NCBI GenBank assembly: GCA_001778275.1
Contig: MFGM01000004.1
Location: forward strand, 1 to 15,349
Reading direction: 5' to 3'
DNA length: 15,349 bases
From: Candidatus Falkowbacteria bacterium RIFOXYC2_FULL_48_21
GTDB lineage: Bacteria; Patescibacteriota; Patescibacteriia; UBA11705; JABHMO01
Shown: piece after piece, positions 7,878-14,560 of the stretch
Position numbering within the stretch: position 1 is the stretch's first letter
Layout of the letters: every line of letters starts with the position of its first letter
Notes under the pieces: model-generated
What the model was told of the DNA's origin: nothing
The model's input: the letters and a program-made list of their open reading frames with translations, nothing else
Database searches by the model: none
Position numbers and translations under genes: made by a program

Positions 7878-7919
7878 GAAAAGACCTCTACAAGGTTTCG
7901 TCCTTGTGGGGTTCTTTTC
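7878..7919 (-). terminator. Strong hairpin overlapping the end of the NYN gene
   Basis: Arms at 7878-7895 and 7902-7919 pair over 18 positions with one mismatch and a few G-U pairs, around a 6-nt loop. On the minus strand the stem begins inside the last codons of the NYN gene, includes its TAG stop and ends in TCTTTTC, so it can end the hypA-NYN transcript before pgk. On the plus strand it is followed by TTTTAT, so it could work in both directions. Confidence 0.7.
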
Positions 7920-8415
7920 TTTTATACTCGAGTTTTTGTTTTAAATCTGCAACAAAAGCAACCTTGTTCCCAGCGACTTTAGTTAACAGTTCGGAACAAT
8001 TATTCAAAGTCGGCGCCAAAACCCTTAGCAACTTGTCATTGTTTCCAAGATATTGTACTAAGCAATAAAAATCACCGTCACCGGTAATTATCAATGCTTT
8101 TTCATAATCTTCGTAATCAATCATCACCTGTAAAACCAACTCGGCATCACAATTGCCTTTTACCACACCACGGCCATCGCTTAAAAGCGGCTTGAAAATC
8201 AAAACAAAGCCGACGGTCTGTAAAAAATTATACAGCTCTTGATTGGTCGGCATGAAACCCATAAAAATATATGCCTTTTGCACTTGGTACTTCTCCAAAA
8301 GGTAAATCCGAAACCGTTTATAATCCAATTTCCAGCCCAACTGTTTTATCGCCAAATACAAATTTTGCCCATCAATAAAGGCATAATTTTTTTCGGTTTT
8401 GGATTTCGAATCCAT
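7888..8415 (-). CDS. NYN domain protein (LabA/DUF88 family, PIN-like putative RNase)
   Basis: A 175-aa single-domain protein. NYN domains share the PIN/FLAP nuclease fold and use clustered acidic residues to bind metal and cut RNA. The acidic positions are present: Asp15 in FIDGQNLY, Asp90 in KGNCDAELVL, and Asp113 and Asp115 in ITGDGDFYCLV. The ordering matches LabA/DUF88. The C-terminal tail (160-175) is lysine-rich and encoded within a strong hairpin. The gene starts 26 nt after hypA and probably shares its transcript, but nothing links it to hydrogenase function. The RNA substrate is unknown. The start ATG fits the domain boundary, with no Shine-Dalgarno. Confidence 0.9.
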   Translation of the reverse strand: MDSKSKTEKNYAFIDGQNLYLAIKQLGWKLDYKRFRIYLLEKYQVQKAYIFMGFMPTNQELYNFLQTVGFVLIFKPLLSDGRGVVKGNCDAELVLQVMIDYEDYEKALIITGDGDFYCLVQYLGNNDKLLRVLAPTLNNCSELLTKVAGNKVAFVADLKQKLEYKRKEPHKDETL

Positions 8416-8441
8416 ATATTATTTCAGCGTTTAGAAAAGCA

Positions 8442-8696
8442 CTATTCACCGCTAATTGAGACCAGTTTCCAGGCGTTGCCCGCCACGCTATTTACCACCA
8501 CGTCCGCCGCTTCAGCTATCGTGCCGCGGCTAAGCATGACGATGTTAAATTTTAAATTTTCCGGCTCGACATTGGCGCCATGCTCCTCAATCAAACCAAG
8601 CTCAATGTTTATTTGAGCCACTTTTTTCAATCTATTCTTCTCCGCTTCCGCCAAAACTAAACGAAAAATCTGATCCGCGACGTGCAAATCGTGCAT
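8442..8696 (-). CDS. hypA: HypA-like hydrogenase nickel chaperone lacking the zinc ribbon
   Basis: An 84-aa protein that matches the N-terminal nickel-binding half of HypA: MHDLHVADQIF at the start (His2 is the family's nickel ligand), INIELGLIEE (29-38), VEPENLKFNIVMLSRGTIAEAADV (about 43-66) and VAGNAWKLV (71-79). HypA proteins normally have 110-120 aa, with two CxxC pairs forming a zinc ribbon after this point. Here the reading ends ISGE-stop with no cysteine at all, and the NYN start follows 26 nt later, so there is no room for a frameshifted remnant. HypA delivers nickel to the [NiFe] hydrogenase large subunit with HypB; a hydrogenase large subunit lies 4.5 kb away. It may be a minimal functional form or a decayed gene. 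Confidence 0.82.
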   Translation of the reverse strand: MHDLHVADQIFRLVLAEAEKNRLKKVAQINIELGLIEEHGANVEPENLKFNIVMLSRGTIAEAADVVVNSVAGNAWKLVSISGE

Positions 8697-8713
8697 AATT
8701 TTATATCAAGAGC

Positions 8714-8722
8714 ATTATACCA
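8714..8722 (-). promoter_or_regulatory. Extended -10 promoter candidate for hypA-NYN
   Basis: TGGTATAAT on the minus strand is a perfect extended -10 element 17 nt before the hypA ATG. No good -35 is seen, which an extended -10 can tolerate. The predicted leader is only about 10 nt, without a Shine-Dalgarno sequence. It diverges from the plus-strand promoter at 8746-8774, and the two lie about 30 bp apart. Confidence 0.55.
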
Positions 8723-8745
8723 CATTTATACGTACCGGAAAACAA

Positions 8746-8774
8746 TTGACACCCACACCCCTTTGGTGTAAAAA
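8746..8774 (+). promoter_or_regulatory. Promoter of the propeller lipoprotein gene, with possible operators
   Basis: TTGACA (8746-8751), a 17-nt spacer and TAAAAA (8769-8774). The spacer end holds a small dyad, ACACC/GGTGT (8755-8759 and 8765-8769), and a perfect 10-bp palindrome TGTGCGCACA follows at 8781-8790, where a repressor could sit. The same -35, spacing and TAAAA-type -10 recur before the next two genes. The leader is about 70 nt and carries AAGGAG at 8839-8844, 6 nt before the ATG. Confidence 0.65.
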
Positions 8775-8850
8775 TACGATTGTGCGCACATTGACAATTA
8801 AACCGCCGCGCCGTGGGCATTGCGCATGACTGCGGGGCAAGGAGAATGCC

Positions 8851-10785
8851 ATGAAAAAGTGTCTGCTTGCGATTGGTTTCGCCCTGCTCGTTGTGAGTGG
8901 TTGTCCGAACGATAAAGATAAAAAACACAGCGAGGGTGAACAGGAATTATCCAACGCCGAGAAGAAACAAGATCGCGCGAAGGCGACAGCGAGTGAAAAC
9001 AAATCCGATGCGGAGCGTCCCACGACAAAGATAGAATTAACTGAAGAAAAATTAAAGGAAGTTAAAGGTCTAATCAACAAGCTGGATCAAAAGCAAAGTA
9101 AGCTTGAATCAGCATTAACGAAACTAAAGGAAAAAATACACAAAAACGTTTCCGACATTCAAGCCGAACGCACACCAAACGGCTCCAATGAATTCAGCGA
9201 AGCGATAAAAAATAAACGCGTGCAAGTACGGCTAAAAACCATTCAAAAAGCGCATGCTTATCAAAAAATAACCGAAGCGGAAATTGAATTGACAGCGTTA
9301 GCCTCTACTGAACTATCCGGCATGGCTGACGACTTGGAAATAGACGCCATTGTCCTTGCTGGCATGGGCGAAGAAAGAATTGACGATCTTCTCACGCAGC
9401 TCGATGTTGTTATAACCAAAATCCAGCCGCGCGCGAACGAACTTGTCATCAGCGACAAAGATGTGTCGCTCGAACCGCTGGAAAAGGTTTATGACGATTA
9501 CATTCAGAAAGAAGCGCGCGAACATGAACAAAAAAAGCTGAAACAAAAACGCGAAGAGGAAGGGCACAAACGAGAAGAACTGAAAAAACAAGAGACGCAA
9601 AAAGCAGAGGAAGAAAAGGCGCAAATGGATAAATTTGCCCGACTAATTGATTTCGATCCCACTATCGAAATAACGCTATCAATCGAAGATAGGTGGCTAG
9701 ACACACCCAAATGGCATCCACAAAAATACCTTTTGGCGACAGAGTGTGACACGAATTATCAAAAAGCCGTTTGTATTTGGGATATCGTCAGTAATACGCG
9801 ACGTGAAATCAAGTCGTCAACAGCAGGGCACACACAAGATATTGCATGGAATCAAATAAGCAATAACAATCTGGCGATTCTTTTTGGCGACCACCGATCC
9901 GAGCTACACATTTACGATATCACCACCGACACTACGCGTATAATCGGCAGTGATAAAATATCTATGGTTAGTGGCGGCACCATCGAACTATTTTACGAGC
10001 GATACATTCTCCTTTGCGCATCTTCACGCTCCTGTAAATTATTCGACACACAAAACGAAAAAATTATACCGGCTACAACTGACGCTGTGACATTTTTTCT
10101 ACATAATTCTCGCCCATCATATTTAACAATAATGGGTACAGCCAAAGAGGATCAGTATGTCGCGATTTTCGACGTGCAAACAGGAAAAGAGGAACAGAAA
10201 CGTTTCTATGAATGCCCCTTCGCCGACCGCGAATATGGCGACGACTGGATTGACAACAGAAAGAAACTTTGCCAGCCACATGCCTTTACCGCCATTACTT
10301 CCAGTATCTCTGCAGAATATTTCGCCACGCAAAACGAAAAATCACAAATATCCGTCTTTGCAACAAACAAACCCAAACCAGTCATCACGACAGATGATCC
10401 GCATCTGAGACGGTATCAGCTAGGCCGCATACTGGCCGGCGGGAAAGTACTATCATTTCAAGGAGGCGTATTTGAAACTAGCATTATATTTACCGTATTA
10501 GAGGAAAATCCGCACTCCTGTGAAGAAGAAGTATCGGACGATGACAACGTCAATTATGCCGATACTGCAAGAACAAGTGCAAAGTTTCCCTATACAATTG
10601 CATACAACCGGTGGAATGGTAGAATAAATTTCAAATATATTGAAAAAGATGGAAGTTGCTCCGATGCCGACCGCGATAAAATAAAAGAACTGGGAGGAAA
10701 CTCCGGTCAATTCGAGTGGAGCTCTGACGGTAAGTATTTTGCAATTCCGCATGGCGAATATATTAAAATCTGGAAAATGTACTAA
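8851..10785 (+). CDS. Putative lipoprotein: helical paralog domain plus WD40/propeller-like C-terminus
   Basis: A 644-aa protein not recognised as a named family. It starts with a lipoprotein signal, hydrophobic residues 4-15 then VSGC with lipidation Cys18, so it should be anchored outside the membrane. A charged linker (19-62) leads to a helical domain (63-218) that aligns without gaps to residues 64-219 of the next gene's product, sharing AIKNKR, IQKA-x-AY, DDLL and KIQP. A Lys/Glu/Gln-rich coiled coil (219-262) follows. The C-terminal part (about 265-644) has repeated beta-rich blocks ending in motifs such as VCIWDI (307-312), HIYDI, VAIFDV and IKIWKM, which suggests a WD40-like beta-propeller for protein binding. 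The start is fixed by AAGGAG 6 nt upstream. It is a single-gene unit with its own promoter and terminator. Confidence 0.8.
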   Translation: MKKCLLAIGFALLVVSGCPNDKDKKHSEGEQELSNAEKKQDRAKATASENKSDAERPTTKIELTEEKLKEVKGLINKLDQKQSKLESALTKLKEKIHKNVSDIQAERTPNGSNEFSEAIKNKRVQVRLKTIQKAHAYQKITEAEIELTALASTELSGMADDLEIDAIVLAGMGEERIDDLLTQLDVVITKIQPRANELVISDKDVSLEPLEKVYDDYIQKEAREHEQKKLKQKREEEGHKREELKKQETQKAEEEKAQMDKFARLIDFDPTIEITLSIEDRWLDTPKWHPQKYLLATECDTNYQKAVCIWDIVSNTRREIKSSTAGHTQDIAWNQISNNNLAILFGDHRSELHIYDITTDTTRIIGSDKISMVSGGTIELFYERYILLCASSRSCKLFDTQNEKIIPATTDAVTFFLHNSRPSYLTIMGTAKEDQYVAIFDVQTGKEEQKRFYECPFADREYGDDWIDNRKKLCQPHAFTAITSSISAEYFATQNEKSQISVFATNKPKPVITTDDPHLRRYQLGRILAGGKVLSFQGGVFETSIIFTVLEENPHSCEEEVSDDDNVNYADTARTSAKFPYTIAYNRWNGRINFKYIEKDGSCSDADRDKIKELGGNSGQFEWSSDGKYFAIPHGEYIKIWKMY

Positions 10786-10790
10786 ACACA

Positions 10791-10814
10791 AACCGGCTTC
10801 GTCGCCGGTTTTTT
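10791..10814 (+). terminator. Intrinsic terminator of the propeller lipoprotein gene
   Basis: Stem AACCGGC (10791-10797) with GCCGGTT (10804-10810), loop TTCGTC, then a T-run continuing as TTTTATTTTA. It begins 5 nt after the stop codon. Its stem is identical to that of the terminator at 12259-12283. Confidence 0.9.
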
Positions 10815-10827
10815 ATTTTACTTTCTA

Positions 10828-10856
10828 TTGACAAACGATTGAGAACAAGGTAAAAC
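10828..10856 (+). promoter_or_regulatory. Promoter of the cysteine-repeat lipoprotein gene
   Basis: TTGACA (10828-10833), a 17-nt spacer and TAAAAC (10851-10856). Bases from TTGACAAAC at the -35 to AAGGTAAAACAA at the -10 match the third promoter of the island almost exactly. The leader is about 35 nt; GGAGGG lies at 10887-10892, 5 nt before the ATG. Confidence 0.7.
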
Positions 10857-10897
10857 AATTTTGCTCGGTTCGTTGATAATAATAACGGAGGGTCGCG

Positions 10898-12232
10898 ATG
10901 AAATTGCACCATTTTTTCTTGCTGGTTTTTGCCATTTTTATATTACCGCGCTGCGATGACATGTACCAGGTGCACGGGGCAAAAACGATTTCCAATGACG
11001 CGGTTTTTGCATCGATGAAGGAAGATCAAGAAAAACGCTACAAAAAAGCTCATCCTGCGCCAACGGTCGCCGAGCAGAAAAAGAATTTGTCGGAAAAAAA
11101 GCTACAGGAAATCCGCGAACTGCGCGACAAGCTCACCAGCAAAATCGCGGCATTACAAAAAACCGCCGGTCAATTTGACCTCGCGATTACCACCAACGCG
11201 AATGAGGTACGCGACGAAACGACCAGGCAACCGGCGGAAACGTTTGACCAAGCGATCAAAAACAAACGAATAAAGGCGTCGCTCGAAGCGATTCAAAAAG
11301 CGCAAGCCTACAAAGATATCGTGATCCGTGAATCACGACTGGCAACGGACGCAGTCACGGAAGCGGAAGGAATAGAAAAGCAACTGAACCTCGACATCAT
11401 CATTCTAGCGAGCGTGGACGAACCCGAACTCGACGACTTGTTGGTAAAGCTGAATCTCGTTTTCAACAAAATTCAGCCTCAAGCCAAAGAACTAGTGCTA
11501 ATGGACGAGAAGACGAGATTAAAGCCACTCGAAGAAATTTACAAAACCGTTATTTCTCCGCCGCCCGTTTCAAAAACAATACCGGCTCAAAAACCGGCAG
11601 CACCAAAACAGCCGACACAATTCATACCACGAGAAATTTCTACGACAACGAGAAATGCCGCGCCAGTTTCTATCAATATCCCCGCCCCTGTTTTGGCAAG
11701 ATCCGCTCCGGTGCCATTCATTACCCAACCACCCGTGAAGAAGACTTATGACACAGTCAATGACCCAAAAACCACGGCAAAGACCAAGAATCTGTTTGGC
11801 TCTCCGACCAAAAAAAAAGCCGCGCTCGGCCGACACCCGGATGATGATATTCAAGCTCCCCCGCCTCGGACGCAAAAGACGAAAAATCGCTTAGCCCCTG
11901 ATCCGCCCGAACAGCCTACGCCACCCGAGACTCAAGACCAAAATGACCATCCGGCAATAGTTGACGCGCTGGAGCAATGTCGTAACGCTCTCGACGATGA
12001 CAATTGCGAACGAGCACAAACCCTCTGCACCAATGACCTTGTCAATAAATTTCCATGGGTCGAACTACGTTTGAAAAACTGTTGGAAACTCGCCGCTCTG
12101 GACAAATGTCGAGACGCCATCGACGATGACAATTGCGAACGAGCGCAAACTCTCTGTGCTGATATCACTCTAAAAGATTATGAATGGATAGACACGGCGA
12201 TCAAGGCTTGTTGGGAGTTCAAGAAATTTTAA
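10898..12232 (+). CDS. Putative lipoprotein: helical paralog domain, Pro-rich linker, two Cys repeats
   Basis: A 444-aa protein of unrecognised family. A hydrophobic signal (6-16) ends ILPRC with Cys19, a weak but possible lipobox (Arg before Cys is unusual). Residues 64-219 are homologous to 63-218 of the upstream lipoprotein, about 62 of 156 positions identical without a gap. Residues 220-350 form a Pro/Thr/Lys-rich, probably disordered linker. The C-terminus holds two tandem 43-residue repeats (356-398 and 399-441), each with four cysteines spaced C-x8-C-x6-C-x17-C, sharing DDDNCERAQTLC; disulfides outside the membrane are plausible. The start is fixed by GGAGGG 5 nt upstream. It is a single-gene unit, and the shared N-terminal domain suggests both lipoproteins meet the same partner or site. 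Confidence 0.78.
   Translation: MKLHHFFLLVFAIFILPRCDDMYQVHGAKTISNDAVFASMKEDQEKRYKKAHPAPTVAEQKKNLSEKKLQEIRELRDKLTSKIAALQKTAGQFDLAITTNANEVRDETTRQPAETFDQAIKNKRIKASLEAIQKAQAYKDIVIRESRLATDAVTEAEGIEKQLNLDIIILASVDEPELDDLLVKLNLVFNKIQPQAKELVLMDEKTRLKPLEEIYKTVISPPPVSKTIPAQKPAAPKQPTQFIPREISTTTRNAAPVSINIPAPVLARSAPVPFITQPPVKKTYDTVNDPKTTAKTKNLFGSPTKKKAALGRHPDDDIQAPPPRTQKTKNRLAPDPPEQPTPPETQDQNDHPAIVDALEQCRNALDDDNCERAQTLCTNDLVNKFPWVELRLKNCWKLAALDKCRDAIDDDNCERAQTLCADITLKDYEWIDTAIKACWEFKKF
11963..12220 (+). repeat. Tandem 129-bp coding duplication (43 codons)
   Basis: The two cysteine repeats are a recent internal duplication: 24 bp at 11992-12015 are identical to 12121-12144, exactly 129 bp apart, and flanking bases differ mostly at silent sites. 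The segments between these blocks have diverged more. Confidence 0.85.
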
Positions 12233-12258
12233 ATCCACAAGCTCCCAAAAACATTATG

Positions 12259-12283
12259 AACCGGCCTCGCCGCCGGTTTTTTG
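12259..12283 (+). terminator. Intrinsic terminator of the cysteine-repeat lipoprotein gene
   Basis: Stem AACCGGC (12259-12265) with GCCGGTT (12272-12278), loop CTCGCC, then TTTTTTGTTT. The same stem sequence ends the preceding gene. Confidence 0.9.
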
Positions 12284-12297
12284 TTTGACGCCACGCC

Positions 12298-12326
12298 TTG
12301 ACAAACAGCCGAAACAAAGGTAAAAC
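12298..12326 (+). promoter_or_regulatory. Promoter of the four-helix membrane protein gene
   Basis: TTGACA (12298-12303), a 17-nt spacer and TAAAAC (12321-12326), near-identical at both boxes to the promoter at 10828-10856. A leader of about 58 nt carries GGAGG at 12378-12382, 8 nt before the ATG. Confidence 0.7.
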
Positions 12327-12390
12327 AAAATCATCACCGTTCATTAAACAATGTTTGTTTGATTTTAACCTTTCAACGGAGGAAACGGTC

Positions 12391-13200
12391 ATGAACTACA
12401 AAAAACTGGTTCTCGGTATCATTATCATCGCGCTGGCCGTCTGGGTTTTGCTCGGCCTCTTCCGCTTCGGCAGTATCATCGCCTTTCTCTGGATTTTCGA
12501 AATCATTGTCAACGAACTGACGCTTTCCGCCGGCCTCAATAAATACCTAGCGATGATCATCGCCTTTGTCCCCGCGCTCGCCATTCTTTGGTCCGTCCCG
12601 CTCATGTTTTCCCTGAACAAGAAGAAGCGCAATCTTGGCATGATCATGGGCGGCGCATGCTATCTGCTTTATTCGGTTCTCATGTTCGCCTTGGAAAGCA
12701 ATCGCTATTTCGATCCCGCAACGGGCACGCCGACCAAGTGCTATGCCTCCGGACTGACCAGTTACGATGAAGTGCCATGCAACACCGAATTCCATCCGCA
12801 AACCGGCAATCCGGTAATCAAAGATCAGGGACAGATCAAATCAATTATCATGGCCAAACACGCCGCAGAAGCGCAACTGCAACCGGTAAGTCGCGTCGCG
12901 CCATCATCCGACATGCGATTTTTCACTCCGGACGGCAAGCCTCTTTACTGGTACTACCAACATCCGAACGGTGAGATTGAAATCTTTGACACGCCGGGCA
13001 AGCACCCGCAGTTGAACGTCGAATTGAATCCAATCACGGCCGAGATCGCCGCCGCTATCGTTTATCCGGGGGAGCATCCTCTTTCAACGATGATCAAGGT
13101 GGCGATTCCGCCGAAAACGGACAGCCAGAAAGAAGATCCGAATAATCCGCTGGTCAAACTTCGTGATCACTTACAGAACGTGCAGGGTCAGCTACGCTGA
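12391..13200 (+). CDS. Four-helix membrane protein with P-x-(T)-G-x-P motif tail, function unknown
   Basis: A 269-aa protein. The ATG at 12391 is chosen because GGAGG lies 8 nt upstream; an in-frame extension back to 12298 would read through the promoter. Four transmembrane helices are visible (about 5-24, 28-45, 51-75, 82-101). The soluble tail (102-269) contains four related segments: YFDPATGTPTKCY (106-118), FHPQTGNPV (134-142), FFTPDGKPLYWYY (177-189) and GKHPQLNVELNPIT (203-216). Segment three continues as an Asn-Gly-Glu turn and IEIFDTPG. Cys117 and Cys130 could pair. I have an impression of similar motif tails in other bacterial membrane proteins but can name no family or function. It is the last gene of the island, monocistronic, and ends convergently with hydA. 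Confidence 0.75.
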   Translation: MNYKKLVLGIIIIALAVWVLLGLFRFGSIIAFLWIFEIIVNELTLSAGLNKYLAMIIAFVPALAILWSVPLMFSLNKKKRNLGMIMGGACYLLYSVLMFALESNRYFDPATGTPTKCYASGLTSYDEVPCNTEFHPQTGNPVIKDQGQIKSIIMAKHAAEAQLQPVSRVAPSSDMRFFTPDGKPLYWYYQHPNGEIEIFDTPGKHPQLNVELNPITAEIAAAIVYPGEHPLSTMIKVAIPPKTDSQKEDPNNPLVKLRDHLQNVQGQLR

Positions 13201-13210
13201 CCCAATCAAA

Positions 13211-13236
13211 AACTCGGCGACTACGCCGAGTTTTTT
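13211..13236 (+). terminator. Intrinsic terminator, probably bidirectional, between membrane gene and hydA
   Basis: Stem AACTCGGC (13211-13218) with GCCGAGTT (13225-13232), loop GACTAC, then TTTTTT (13231-13236). On the minus strand the same stem is followed by TTTTTGATT, so it can also end hydA, whose stop lies 13 nt away. Confidence 0.88.
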
Positions 13237-13248
13237 AAATCTTCAATT

Positions 13249-14526
13249 CTAATGAGTGGCGCAACTGATGCACGGATCATACGCCCGGATCAACATTTTT
13301 ATCAACGCCTTTTGCTTCGTCTCCGATGCGTTTTTCAGCTGCGGCAAAAGCGCGGCCAAGTCCGCTTCCAGATTGGCGAGGAACATCGCCGTCGGCGTAA
13401 TAATATTACAATGCAAAATATTTCCTTCCTTATCTAATTCATATTCATGATACAAAAGTCCGCGCGGCGCTTCCATAATCCCGATCCCCTTGCCCGGATT
13501 TGGTTTGAACGGCACTTTCAACCGCGATTCAAAACCGCGCCTCGCGCGCTGACGTGCATACCTTTCAAACAAGCTTTTGATTTCTTCAAGGCAATGAATA
13601 ATCTCAATGATTTGCGCGAATATGTTCACGAACGAATTATAACAAGGCAGTTTTAACTTGAGCTTACGCCACGCGGCGCGCGCCGCCGGTTGTAATTCAT
13701 CAAAGTTGTTGTTCAAACGCGCCAGCGCGCCGACCATGAACGGTTGACCCAAATGTTCCACGCGCTTGACGCGTTCGTGCGGTTGAGTTAATTCTCGCAC
13801 ATCGCGCAAAAAACCTTCCGCGGTGTCGTAAACCCGACTGTCGGAAAAATATATTTTCCCGTCATAAATCGCATAATCCCCTTTTCGCTTCAACGAGATA
13901 TAATTCGTTGGCCGCTCAAACTTCGGAATGGAAAACTTCCAAAGAAAACCCAACAACCCGCTTATTCTTTTCATCATCTCGTCCGCATGCTCAATCGTGT
14001 ATTTCAACTCACCAAAGTCCGGCTCAACATTAAATCCACCGACCACGCTATTGATCGGATGAACCGATCGGCCGCCGATGACGCGACAGACTTCAACGCC
14101 GAAATGACGCACGGCGAGCGCGTATTCCGCTTGACGCGGATATTTTTTCACCAAATCAAAATTATTGTCGTCGCCGGACAAATCCGGCAAAGAAAAGAAA
14201 AAAACATGCGCCATGTGGCTGTGAATTATCTGGCCGCATTCCATTATTTTTCTCAACAAAACGATTTCCGGCGTTGCCCTGACATTGAGCGCCTGCTCCA
14301 GCGCCTTGATCGACGTCAAATTGTGAACCACCGGACACACACCGCACACGCGCGCGGTAACAATCGGCGCTTCAAAATACTTTCGACCGAGCAAAATACC
14401 CTCGATCAGCCGCGCGCCCTCTTTCGTTTGCATCCGCGCTTCGGCAAAGTCGCCGCCAAGGAGCGCGCCAAAAAAATCAGAGTGGCCCTCGGTTTTGGCG
14501 ATATGATTTATTTGAATGGTTTTCAT
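13249..14526 (-). CDS. hydA: [NiFe] hydrogenase large (alpha) subunit, group 3b-like, no C-terminal extension
   Basis: Catalytic subunit of a cytoplasmic [NiFe] hydrogenase; group 3b enzymes (sulfhydrogenase type) couple H2 to NADP(H). It has 425 aa. The start is set at the ATG giving MKTIQINHIAKTEGH, the conserved N-terminus; 30 open codons upstream encode spacer repeats. The nickel-binding motifs are ARVCGVCPVVH near residue 60 and DPCISCATH at the very end. Supporting motifs are EGARLIEGILLGRKYFEAP before the first and EAPRGLLYHEYELDKEG and IITPTAMFLANLEAD before the second. In most large subunits a short peptide follows the final His and is removed by a protease after nickel insertion; here TAG follows the His directly. 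The matching small subunit precedes it by 150 nt. No Shine-Dalgarno is seen. Confidence 0.93.
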   Translation of the reverse strand: MKTIQINHIAKTEGHSDFFGALLGGDFAEARMQTKEGARLIEGILLGRKYFEAPIVTARVCGVCPVVHNLTSIKALEQALNVRATPEIVLLRKIMECGQIIHSHMAHVFFFSLPDLSGDDNNFDLVKKYPRQAEYALAVRHFGVEVCRVIGGRSVHPINSVVGGFNVEPDFGELKYTIEHADEMMKRISGLLGFLWKFSIPKFERPTNYISLKRKGDYAIYDGKIYFSDSRVYDTAEGFLRDVRELTQPHERVKRVEHLGQPFMVGALARLNNNFDELQPAARAAWRKLKLKLPCYNSFVNIFAQIIEIIHCLEEIKSLFERYARQRARRGFESRLKVPFKPNPGKGIGIMEAPRGLLYHEYELDKEGNILHCNIITPTAMFLANLEADLAALLPQLKNASETKQKALIKMLIRAYDPCISCATH

Positions 14527-14560
14527 AAAGCACGAAGAATAACGCCGGCAAAAACAGAAA

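Noticed and set aside
12298..12390. In-frame extension of the four-helix protein starting at TTG
   Set aside because: The TTG is the start of the -35 box, and a good Shine-Dalgarno lies before the ATG at 12391.
8851..13200. Phage or transposon origin of the three-gene island
   Set aside because: No integrase, transposase, terminal repeats, tRNA or phage structural gene is visible; only the control signals set it apart.
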